Source of the DNA: Pseudo-nitzschia pungens
Lineage: Eukaryota > Bacillariophyta > Bacillariophyceae > Bacillariales > Bacillariaceae
Assembly: GCA_037355855.1 (NCBI GenBank)
Contig: CM074760.1
Span: 5,324,501-5,388,500 of the forward strand
Reading direction: 5' to 3'
Length of the DNA: 64,000 bases
This document shows, piece by piece, positions 39,136-47,088 of the stretch. Within the stretch, counting starts at the first letter, position 1. The number at the start of each line of letters is the position of its first letter. A model generated the notes under the pieces. That model searched no databases. It saw only the letters and a list, made by a program, of their open reading frames with translations, and was not told where the DNA came from. A program made the position numbers and the translations under genes.

Positions 39136-42081
39136 CTTACCCACTATCTAATCCATACCCACCACCTCGTAGCCTCTTCCACACCACAAACACTCATTGC
39201 CCTCCAAAAACTACTCCCCGCAAAAACCTCCTCCAACCTCCCCCCTATCACCCCACAAAAATCAAACACACTCCTCCCCCCTTATATCGTACCACCACTA
39301 CCTATAACCACTAACACTGACACTAACACCCCCACTAACCCCCCAAACCCCGAATTTTTCCCAAAACTCACAAAAACTAACCCAATCCCCTTTCCCACAG
39401 ACACTGACCCCAAAAGCTCCAAACCACGCTCCCCCGCCACCCTCCAAACCACACCCCCAGCAATGCTATCCACAACCGAACTAGACCTCTTTGGTTCAAC
39501 CCTTGACCCACTCGTCCAAAACGAAATCTATAACAAAAATGGTAAGCCACACCCTAACATTTACTTCACCGGCGAAGTCCGCTTCCGCCACATCATTCCA
39601 CACCTCTTCCCATACACAGAAACCCTCCTCGACCAAACAACCCTACATACCCTCCACATTGCCTGCCCCCTCTACACAAAATACAAACGCGTCCACACAA
39701 CCTACTCCCACCTAAACCCAAACCCCGTCCGAGGTTATGCACCCTACAACACCTTCCGCACCGACAAAGAGATCAACCCCGAAACTATCCGCCTCACCAC
39801 AACAGCACTCCTCCACCACGGATGTAACGTTGAAAAACTCGTCCGCTGGCTAGGTGGCCCCCACACCTGTGCACACCGCAATGTCTCCCAAATCATGAAA
39901 ACCCTCACACCCGGAGTTGACAAAGCAACACGCCAAGAACTAAAACGCATATTCAAATACGGTTCCCCCCGTCACTGTCAAGCCCACAACACCGAAGAAA
40001 ACCTCCTCAAATACGTTCGCTACGGCAACCATTCCTCCGTCACGAACAACGAAGAGAAATTCCTCAAAGTCCTTAAAAAAGACTTCTTCCGCGGTAACGT
40101 CACCATCGTCGACCCCGACCTCCTCCCCTTCATCCCCCACCTCCACCTCACCCCCCAAGGACTCATGTACCTCGACGACAAATGGAAAAGCGATCGACCC
40201 GTATTCGACTCTAGCTTCCTCGTCGACGACTATGCACAGTGCAACAACACATGGACCACCAAAAAAACTGAACCAGAAGTCACCTTCGCATTCAGCCTCC
40301 TGCGCCTCCTCATCTTCATCTGGAACCTCCGCGCCACATACCCCGACAAGCCCATCCTCCCCGGCGACAACGACATCACGAATGCCTTCCGCACTGTCAA
40401 ATATAACCCAGCAGTAGTCTCCATGCACGGTTATACTGCCTGCGGACACCTTGTATTCGCCACCGGCCAATCCTTTGGTGACTGCACCTCCCCATCAAAT
40501 TTCGAACCCATCGCCGCCGCCCGCATGCAACAAGCCGAATGGCTTTGGACCCACAAACCGGAGGAATGCCTTCAACGCGCAGACAAATACATCAAATCCA
40601 TGGTTATAAACACCACCCCAGAAGACCCTCGCCCATTCGCACCAGCAAACCTTGACTCCTTCAACACAGGCGTCCTAAACCCCGACGGTTCCCGCCAACC
40701 ACCTAAAGCCCCCATGATGGTTGACGACCACATATACGCCGACATCCCCGAATACTTCCCCCGAACTGTCGCTGCCAGTGTTGCCGCACTCGAAGACGTC
40801 TATGGCCCCCCCCACCCTAACCAGGTTCAATACCTCTCCGACGAAAAACTTAACAACACCTACACCGAACAACGACTCCTCTTAGGCCACTACATAGACA
40901 CCCGCAATATGGTTGTATCCCTCTCCCCACGCAGACGCGAAAAAATCATCAAGTACCTCTCAGTCGAAGGCTGGATCCTCCCCAAAAAACGAGCCACCAT
41001 CACCGAGATCAGTACCGTCCTTGGACTCATCGGTTCCATATCCGAATACTTCCCCTGGGCCCGTGCGCAACTCCTCCTCCTCGCCGACCTACTAGCTCGC
41101 CAGATTAACATCCGATACCAAGTCCTACGACGCGACCCCAGCTTCCGTAAACGACTTGCAGACACAACCCGCAACATGCCCGAAAACCTCCACTTCCGCC
41201 TGCGCTACCTCCCCCAAAAATGGAAAGCCCAGGCCGTCTGGCGCACCAATGCCCGCGTCACCATCAACGAGGCCATTCGCAAAGACATCCAAAACGTATA
41301 TAAATACCTCGTCTCCGACGAACCCTGGTGGTCCCCTATCGGCCACGTCGTCCCCCGCGTACCCGCATTCACCTCTTGGGGCGACGCCTCCAACCGCGCC
41401 CTCGGCGCCCAGATCCCCGCACTGCGCGCCTGGGTTATGCTCCCCTACACCGAGGACCTCTGCAAACGTGTTGACGCCGGTATAACACACATAAACTGCC
41501 TGGAATTCATTGCCCTCCTCCTTGCCTTCATTATGGCTCTCGAGCGATACACCACAAACCCCTCCCTCTACCCCCCTACCCCACAAATGCTCTCATACGG
41601 CGACAACACCACCGCTAACGCATGGTGGCAAAAAATCAGCACCCACTCCGTCACCGGTCAAAACCTCCTCCGCCTCTACGCTGAATACCAGCGCCTCTCC
41701 CCCCTCAACTCTGTGGCTGAACATGTGCGCGGTGTGGACAACGTCGAAGCCGACGTCATTTCTCGTCCCCATGAACTCTTTACACCCCACCTCACCTCAC
41801 CTTGGTCTGTCCCTTATCCCACTCTCGTCCAACAGGTAGTCACTCATTACTCCGAGAAAGAATCCTGGGACATTTTCGTCCCCAGTCCAGAGCTGCATTC
41901 CACCCTTTTGCGAACTCTCTCATCCGCCTCAGTAACGGGTCGTCCAAGCCTGCCAAAGAGCAACGGACACTTTATTCCCGCCGCCTCCATTTTATCTACT
42001 TCTGCCACCACATCCACGTCTACGACGACCTTTTTCCTCGGGTACACCAGCACGTCAGCAGTGAGCAACTCTGCTACATAA
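39136..42081 (+). CDS. YR retroelement RT/RNase H (5' end cut by LINE A)
   Basis: The frame is open from the LINE A junction; the first ATG is at 39463 but coding probably continues upstream (the first 109 codons read as Pro/Thr-rich sequence). RT blocks: DRPVFDSSFLVDD, DNDITNAFRTVKYNP, FATGQSFGDCTSPSNFEP and the catalytic MVDDHIY near 40720. RNase H: TSWGDASNRALGAQ, HINCLEFIALL, YGDNTTANAW and AEHVRGVDNVEADVISR, which is the DIRS-type arrangement. The protein ends at 42081, overlapping the recombinase frame by up to 280 nt as is common in DIRS elements. The RT is divergent (VDDH rather than YADD/YVDD), but its order and motifs are clear. Confidence 0.9.
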   Translation, partial: LTHYLIHTHHLVASSTPQTLIALQKLLPAKTSSNLPPITPQKSNTLLPPYIVPPLPITTNTDTNTPTNPPNPEFFPKLTKTNPIPFPTDTDPKSSKPRSPATLQTTPPAMLSTTELDLFGSTLDPLVQNEIYNKNGKPHPNIYFTGEVRFRHIIPHLFPYTETLLDQTTLHTLHIACPLYTKYKRVHTTYSHLNPNPVRGYAPYNTFRTDKEINPETIRLTTTALLHHGCNVEKLVRWLGGPHTCAHRNVSQIMKTLTPGVDKATRQELKRIFKYGSPRHCQAHNTEENLLKYVRYGNHSSVTNNEEKFLKVLKKDFFRGNVTIVDPDLLPFIPHLHLTPQGLMYLDDKWKSDRPVFDSSFLVDDYAQCNNTWTTKKTEPEVTFAFSLLRLLIFIWNLRATYPDKPILPGDNDITNAFRTVKYNPAVVSMHGYTACGHLVFATGQSFGDCTSPSNFEPIAAARMQQAEWLWTHKPEECLQRADKYIKSMVINTTPEDPRPFAPANLDSFNTGVLNPDGSRQPPKAPMMVDDHIYADIPEYFPRTVAASVAALEDVYGPPHPNQVQYLSDEKLNNTYTEQRLLLGHYIDTRNMVVSLSPRRREKIIKYLSVEGWILPKKRATITEISTVLGLIGSISEYFPWARAQLLLLADLLARQINIRYQVLRRDPSFRKRLADTTRNMPENLHFRLRYLPQKWKAQAVWRTNARVTINEAIRKDIQNVYKYLVSDEPWWSPIGHVVPRVPAFTSWGDASNRALGAQIPALRAWVMLPYTEDLCKRVDAGITHINCLEFIALLLAFIMALERYTTNPSLYPPTPQMLSYGDNTTANAWWQKISTHSVTGQNLLRLYAEYQRLSPLNSVAEHVRGVDNVEADVISRPHELFTPHLTSPWSVPYPTLVQQVVTHYSEKESWDIFVPSPELHSTLLRTLSSASVTGRPSLPKSNGHFIPAASILSTSATTSTSTTTFFLGYTSTSAVSNSAT

Positions 42082-43064
42082 TCGCCGGCTACGCCGTCTT
42101 CCTCGCCTCTGGCCACACCATCAACGCCCGCTTGATTAAGGCAGCCACCGTCCGCGAATACCTCCGCGCCGCAGCCGACCTCATCCGCATCTTTGACGAT
42201 GCCTCCCGCGACGCCAGAAAACTCCCCGGCGCCACAACCTTCCACCCCGACATCCAACGCGTCCTTACCGCAATGGAACGCTTCGAAAAGATCCCCAACA
42301 AAAAAGAAGCCTACACCCTCGCAATGCACTTCACCCTCGCTAAAGCCTGCCAAGCCCTCGGATGTGACGACCTCCGCGTGGCTGTTTACGAATGGTTTGG
42401 CGTCACCCTACAGGGCGGAAACCGCCGCGCTGAATGGTGCCAACCACGAGGTTCCACTACACTCGCCACTTACCAACGAAACCCAAACAACGAATCCTAC
42501 GCCTTCACCCTCGGCGACATCACCTTCTACAGCTCTTCCCGTCAGGCCCTCACCATGGCCTACGCCTGTTCTAACTCTGCAACTGTCGAACGAGTCCGCA
42601 TTACGTACCGTTGGCAAAAGAACGGCGACCATGGCCTTTCAAAGTTCTACTCCCGCAATCGTGCAAACCCCCATTGTGACACCGTTGCACACCTGCTCAA
42701 CATCTGTCGACGTTTCATTCGCCTCCGAGGCCCTACTGTCACCAACACCCCTCTTGCGATTTATGCGGATTCTAAAGGACGCCCCCGGCACATCACCTCC
42801 GAACTCGCCACCCAAGTCATGCGGGAACTCGCGCGTGCCACACACGGAATCACTTCAAAAACAGAACTTAGCCGTTGGACTTGTCACTCCCTCCAAATAG
42901 GCGCCTGCTGCCTCCTCTGGGCCGGCGGCAAGTCCCCTGAGTTTATTAAGCGAGCCCTCCGTTGGCGAAGTGACGCCTGGCAGGATTACGTGCGCGACCT
43001 CATTATCCACGAACAGGACCACAACGCCATCCTCTCCTCTCTCTGGGGCACCGCAAATGTTTAA
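41802..43064 (+). CDS. Tyrosine recombinase of the YR retroelement
   Basis: The frame is open for 420 codons in the -1 frame relative to RT/RNase H and overlaps its end. No ATG occurs until the middle of the protein (TAMERFEK, about residue 165), so expression probably needs a -1 frameshift or a non-ATG start. N-terminal core-binding-like helices (about 85-140, ATVREYLRAAADLIRIF) are followed by the catalytic domain with VRITYRWQKNGDHG, CHSLQIGACCLL near 362-372 and RWRSDAWQDYVR, with the candidate nucleophile Tyr at residue 396. In the HxxR box the usual second Arg is Gln (codon CAA at 42894-42896). The family is clear; activity is doubtful because of that change. Confidence 0.88.
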   Translation: MVCPLSHSRPTGSHSLLRERILGHFRPQSRAAFHPFANSLIRLSNGSSKPAKEQRTLYSRRLHFIYFCHHIHVYDDLFPRVHQHVSSEQLCYIIAGYAVFLASGHTINARLIKAATVREYLRAAADLIRIFDDASRDARKLPGATTFHPDIQRVLTAMERFEKIPNKKEAYTLAMHFTLAKACQALGCDDLRVAVYEWFGVTLQGGNRRAEWCQPRGSTTLATYQRNPNNESYAFTLGDITFYSSSRQALTMAYACSNSATVERVRITYRWQKNGDHGLSKFYSRNRANPHCDTVAHLLNICRRFIRLRGPTVTNTPLAIYADSKGRPRHITSELATQVMRELARATHGITSKTELSRWTCHSLQIGACCLLWAGGKSPEFIKRALRWRSDAWQDYVRDLIIHEQDHNAILSSLWGTANV

Positions 43065-43269
43065 TCGTTCCACGACTCCCGTCACTGGAAAACCTGAGTC
43101 CCCACGCTCGAGCTCCACGATACCCCCCACGATATCCCCCCACGATTTCCACGTAAAACCACCTATCCCACTGCACTCCCCCCACTTCCAGTCTTCTGCT
43201 CTGCTCATAAATTCAGTTTGAACATACTTCAAATTCCGAAACCACTTTCCCAACCCCAGCCTTTCCACC

Positions 43270-44265
43270 ATGGCGACCCCGATCGAAGAGCTCATCCACC
43301 TCATCCATGCCGTCGAGGCCCTCGCTCCTCACGCCATGCAGGATCTAACCCGAGGCATCCGCCTCGCTGCCGCCCAAGCCATCGCTGGCGCCCAGGCCCA
43401 TTCGCAGGCCCGCAATGACGCCCCCGCGGCCATCCCTCGTGCCCCCTCGGACGAAACCAGCAACAACGGCAACAACAACGCCAACAACCAAGGACCCCCA
43501 CGCGCGAACAACCAAGCCCGCAACATTGCCCAGGACCCTGGCGACTTCCACGGCGAGGAGTCGGACCTCTCGGACGACGAGGCCGAACACCTCCCCTACC
43601 ACCCAACCCGTTCGACCCGGATCCTGAAACGTACCCAGGCCATCCCATACCTTGAGGCCCGCGGCATCCCGCGCGACCGATGCCACGCCGTCGTGACCGC
43701 TCTGGGCCTCGGTAAACCAAACCTCCATGCTAACACGACCACCTGCGCCGCGTTCCTACTCACCGCCCTGGGCCTCCCCGCACCGGGAGAAACCCTCACC
43801 GCTGCGCTCACCTCCGGCGGAACAGGCACCCTTACCAACCCGGGCCAGTTCCACTTCTTCCTCCTCCGCCACCTGAGCGATCACAACAGCAACGTATCCT
43901 CTGCGGTGTCCTCTCTCCCCCTCACCCGAACCATTACGGGCGCTTCGGAGCGCATCGCTAGTGTCCCCACACCCACCCCCTCCAACATCCAACTCATCAC
44001 CATCCAGTTCGAACCGATCCCAACTGACGGCCTCCACCACCGTAAAAGTGGGTTCCTGCGCGCCGTCCTCCTCAACGGGCTCCTCTTCCCCTTCAGCGAA
44101 AGCTGCTTCTTCTACCACCTTGGCATCCAGGTCCAGCAATACGCTGACACCCCCTCCCACCTGGAACAATACCTCAGCAACCTTTTCTTCCGCAAAAGCT
44201 CCCGCGACCGCACCGGTGAGCGCCGCACCTTCTCCCACTGCGAAACCCGTTATTACTGGGTTTAA
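43270..44265 (+). CDS. Unknown ORF3 of the YR retroelement
   Basis: The 331-aa ORF starts at an ATG in a CCACCATGG context. The N-terminal 35 residues look helical (IEELIHLIHAVEALAPHAM), then a Pro/Asn-rich acidic linker (about 60-115) leads to a compact region (115-330) with RGIPRDRCHAVVTALGLGKP and FHFFLLRHLSDHNS. I recognise no family. It has the same C-rich codon usage as the RT and recombinase ORFs, so it belongs to the element. It lies after the recombinase, where PAT/DIRS elements usually have nothing and Ngaro elements carry a hydrolase-like ORF; I see no GxSxG. It could be a displaced gag-like or accessory protein. Confidence 0.75.
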   Translation: MATPIEELIHLIHAVEALAPHAMQDLTRGIRLAAAQAIAGAQAHSQARNDAPAAIPRAPSDETSNNGNNNANNQGPPRANNQARNIAQDPGDFHGEESDLSDDEAEHLPYHPTRSTRILKRTQAIPYLEARGIPRDRCHAVVTALGLGKPNLHANTTTCAAFLLTALGLPAPGETLTAALTSGGTGTLTNPGQFHFFLLRHLSDHNSNVSSAVSSLPLTRTITGASERIASVPTPTPSNIQLITIQFEPIPTDGLHHRKSGFLRAVLLNGLLFPFSESCFFYHLGIQVQQYADTPSHLEQYLSNLFFRKSSRDRTGERRTFSHCETRYYWV

Positions 44266-44303
44266 ATCCCTTCCCCCACTGAACCCGCTATTCTTGGGTT
44301 CCC
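44247..44303 (+). terminator. Two tandem hairpins after ORF3
   Basis: AACCCGTTATTACTGGGTTT (44247-44266) and GAACCCGCTATTCTTGGGTTC are related imperfect hairpins with AACCC / GGGTT arms and 9-nt loops. The first covers the ORF3 stop. They may mark the transcript end of the element; that role is inference. Confidence 0.4.
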
Positions 44304-44506
44304 ACAAAACCCTTTAACCTCTATCCTTTAACCTCTATCCCACAACTTTAAAAAGTTTTTTTATTTTTTAATTTTTTTTCCGCCTGGCCTACACCTGCTG
44401 ATCTGTTGGTCAACACCTCCAGATAAGATGGCCCGAAGTGTTTTGATCCCGGTGCACACACCATGCTCAACGCAGCCGACGCAGCCCAACCAGATGGCGG
44501 CGGAGG
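44304..44506 (+). other. 3' noncoding region of the YR element before repeat B1
   Basis: Contains a short tandem repeat (CTTTAACCTCTATC twice, near 44312-44339) and an A/T homopolymer stretch (44346-44380, AAAAAG followed by T runs). No gene is seen. Confidence 0.6.
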
Positions 44507-44757
44507 GCGATGCACCTTTGCAACTGCTTCTAGCATGGGACTTAAGCCCTGCTACGTGCAGTCGCGTATGCGATCACACTTTCTCTCTAGCAGCTTTGTT
44601 AGCCCGCCAAACCTATGTATCATAGTTAGTATACCTATACATAGGACCGCAGGTCCCATAGCTCCTAGGAGGGTTGGTCAACTAGCAACACGACACCTTC
44701 AGACCGGTAGTTGCTGGCCAGACGAGACGGCGCCCGGGAATTGGGCATAGCAGATTC
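44507..44757 (+). repeat. 251-bp direct repeat, copy 1 (candidate B1)
   Basis: Identical over 251 bases to 45033-45283, running from GCGATGCACC to ATAGCAGATTC. Its centre has three adjacent inverted repeats: CCTATGTAT / ATACATAGG (44612-44645), GGACC-GCA-GGTCC (44644-44656) and CTCCTAGGAG (44662-44671). The 81-86 codon open frames inside are incidental. Confidence 0.93.
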
Positions 44758-45032
44758 CTTAGGGCAAGGCAAGTGCGAAAGGCAATGTAGGATCGTATGA
44801 TCCGTACCATTGACCCAAGCCTACCATTGTCCAGTGCCGTAGTGAACAGAGCTGAACAGTGAGGAATGAGCAGGTACAGTAGAATGTAGAGCAGTAGGCA
44901 GAGTTGCTGAGCAAGGGTCTTTGGTACGGATACTATTCTCATTGTTTTCGCAAAGAGCGAGCCGTAAAGCTGTCTTCGTGAATGGACCGACAATGGCGGT
45001 CTGAGAAAAAGTTCCCACCCATTCCCACCCTT
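44758..45032 (+). other. 275-bp spacer between the direct repeats (candidate A2)
   Basis: Non-coding, and of mixed composition unlike the C-rich ORF region. It includes GGATC-gtat-GATCC near 44793. If the element has PAT-type split direct repeats, this segment should recur as A1 at the 5' end of the element, left of LINE A. Confidence 0.6.
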
Positions 45033-45283
45033 GCGATGCACCTTTGCAACTGCTTCTAGCATGGGACTTAAGCCCTGCTACGTGCAGTCGCGTATGCGAT
45101 CACACTTTCTCTCTAGCAGCTTTGTTAGCCCGCCAAACCTATGTATCATAGTTAGTATACCTATACATAGGACCGCAGGTCCCATAGCTCCTAGGAGGGT
45201 TGGTCAACTAGCAACACGACACCTTCAGACCGGTAGTTGCTGGCCAGACGAGACGGCGCCCGGGAATTGGGCATAGCAGATTC
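45033..45283 (+). repeat. 251-bp direct repeat, copy 2 (candidate B2)
   Basis: Second identical copy, including the three inverted repeats (45138-45197). Host-like sequence follows from 45284. Confidence 0.93.
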
Positions 45284-45761
45284 GCATGAGTAGTGAACAA
45301 TGGCCCCTGCCGACTGAGAGCATTATTTACGGACTCGATTCCCAAAGATGATCGATAAAAACAAAAAAACCACGACTAATCGTATTTTGTATCAACTTTT
45401 TCCTTTCTGATTTCTCATGGCGCATTGAGATGATCCAATTAGAATCGACCTACAAAAACTACGTACAACGTTCATGATTTTTGATAATTGTAACAGTTTC
45501 GAATGAGACTCCGACGAGTCAATAGTTCCGTTCATGCTCAGACAATCGTTGTCTCTGCGCGCACAAGTCTTGTTACTTGGTGATTGAATGATCGGCTGAG
45601 CCTTTACCCGAGCCCAACTTGAAACGCCAATTCCATCCGGATGGATTTCGTGTGTTTCTCGCTTTCCCTTCGCCGTAGCTTTCGGCATAATTTTTTTTTC
45701 TTCCAGCATCAAATCAATCCATAGCGTTCTCAAATCAAGGCCAACCCACAAATAATACACC
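45284..45761. other. Intergenic region upstream of the surface-protein gene
   Basis: 478 bases of AT-rich DNA. It holds a 128-codon minus-strand ORF (45392-45778) with no recognisable features that overlaps the next gene's start; I treat it as chance. The region presumably contains the promoter of the gene at 45762. Confidence 0.5.
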
Positions 45762-47088
45762 ATGAAGCTATCACACACTGCTATCGTTCTCGCCTCGTCA
45801 GGTGTAAGTCTGTCGTATTCTCACTAGGGCCATGTCCACAGTTTTCGCCTTCTTCAGGCAGTCTCTCTTTCGCGATGCGGATCGAACGCTCTTCAACCAT
45901 CCCGAATCTCGCTAACAATCCTTTTTTCGTTGTCCCCTGATCTCTTCTATTATTTTGAATCTTGGTTACTTTTTTCGGTCGAAGTTGCTTTCTGTCAATG
46001 CTCAATCCAATTGTGCTGACACCATCGGTTTGGCTCAAACATGTGTCAAAGGATGCATCGATACAGCGTACACAGAGACCACTGACTACCCCAATCAACT
46101 CTTTTACTGTCTCGATCAAGCCAGTGAACCCAGTCGCGCAGTGCAGCTAGAAACTTGTTGCGGTATGACAGGTGATTGCTCTTCGTCCATGCGAAATGCC
46201 CAAACCTGTTTGGATAATGAACTCGTAGATGTCAAGGATGCAGCTGTTGATTACCTCACATGCAGTTACCAAAACAAGGTGGCCGGTGTCTGCGGGTTCG
46301 CAGAGTTTTGCTTGGCCCTTCTTGTCGGTGGAGCCGGTACGGGTGAACAAAATGATTTTAGTGTGGCCAAGGGTTCTGATTTGGCAGTACTTGCCGGCAA
46401 CGCACAAACCTGCTCGGACATGAACATTTTTGGCAAAACTGCCTGCGACACCGTAGCATTCTGCTGCATACCATGCGCTGAGAAGATTGCAGACGTCGTA
46501 AATGCTATTACGAACGACATTCTTCTCCCAACTTACAACTCTAATGGCGTCACCGAGTGCGAAGGCAAGACATGTTCCCAATTTTTCTCTGACCCTACCA
46601 CTAGACAACTCGACACGACTGATGAGGAGTCAGCTGCCGATGTTATCTCTGTTTCAGACGGAATCCTTGGAAAGATTGCCGAATACGCGACCGCATGCAG
46701 CTACGCATTGACAATCGATATCGCCACTTTCAACCAGAGCTACGCCATCGACAACTATTTACCGTGTCTCTACGACGCAGTGGGCACGATTGTCGCCGAC
46801 ATCGAAAAAGAGATAGAAGCAGAAGAGAAGCAAACAGAATCAGAGGAGACATCTGCTGAGACATCTGCTGATACATCTGCTGAGACATCTGCTGAGACAC
46901 CTGCTGATACATCTGCTGAGACACCTGCTGATACATCTGCTGAGACACCTGCTGATACACCTGCTGATACATCTGCTGAGACACCTGCTGAGACACCTGC
47001 TGAGACATCTGCTAGCGGTTTCCTCTCGGGTGCAATCTGGGTCGCTTCGGCTGCGCTGGGGTCGGCCATTTTCGCTGCTTTGGCCTAA
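45762..47088 (+). CDS. Cys-rich secreted protein, GPI-anchor-like, one intron
   Basis: Exon 1 is 45762-45803 (MKLSHTAIVLASSG), the intron 45804-45984 (GTAAGT...GAAG, 181 bp) and exon 2 45985-47088. Joining gives a clean signal peptide ending near LLSVNA, ahead of QSNCADTIG, which is why I chose this model over the frame-open TTG at 45955. The mature protein (381 residues in all) has many cysteines in the first 240 residues, likely paired in disulfides. It then has a Thr/Ser/Pro/Glu/Asp-rich stalk of 13 four-residue units (AETS, ADTP and similar) and a hydrophobic C-terminal tail after SASG (FLSGAIWVASAALG...). This layout suggests a GPI-anchored cell-surface protein on a glycosylated stalk. 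I do not recognise the Cys-rich domain. Confidence 0.82.
46855..47010 (+). repeat. 12-bp coding minisatellite, 13 units
   Basis: Thirteen perfect-length units of GCTGAKACAYCT encode A-(E/D)-T-(S/P). The variation is confined to two positions of the unit. It forms the stalk of the surface protein and is likely to vary in copy number between alleles. Confidence 0.95.

Larger units (their letters stand above)
39131..45283 (+). mobile_element. Tyrosine-recombinase retrotransposon (DIRS/PAT-like), 5' truncated by LINE A
   Basis: The order RT/RNase H (39136-42081), tyrosine recombinase (41802-43064) and a third ORF (43270-44265), with no LTRs or DDE integrase, defines a YR retroelement. It ends in a perfect 251-bp direct repeat (44507-44757 and 45033-45283) around a 275-bp spacer. 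PAT/Ngaro-type elements have split direct repeats A1-ORFs-B1-A2-B2; B1, A2 and B2 fit here, and A1 would lie left of LINE A outside the window. The plus strand is strikingly C-rich up to about 44290. Any gag is missing from view. Confidence 0.8.

Noticed and set aside
44507..45283. The 251-bp direct repeats as LTRs of a miniature LTR element (TRIM)
   Set aside because: The repeat could be trimmed to TG...CA, but the flanking bases on the outside do not form a target duplication, the identical tract extends beyond those ends, and no primer-binding site is evident in the spacer. The split-direct-repeat reading fits the neighbouring recombinase better.
45392..45778. 128-codon minus-strand ORF upstream of the surface-protein gene
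   Set aside because: It has no recognisable features and overlaps the promoter and first exon of a well-supported gene on the other strand.
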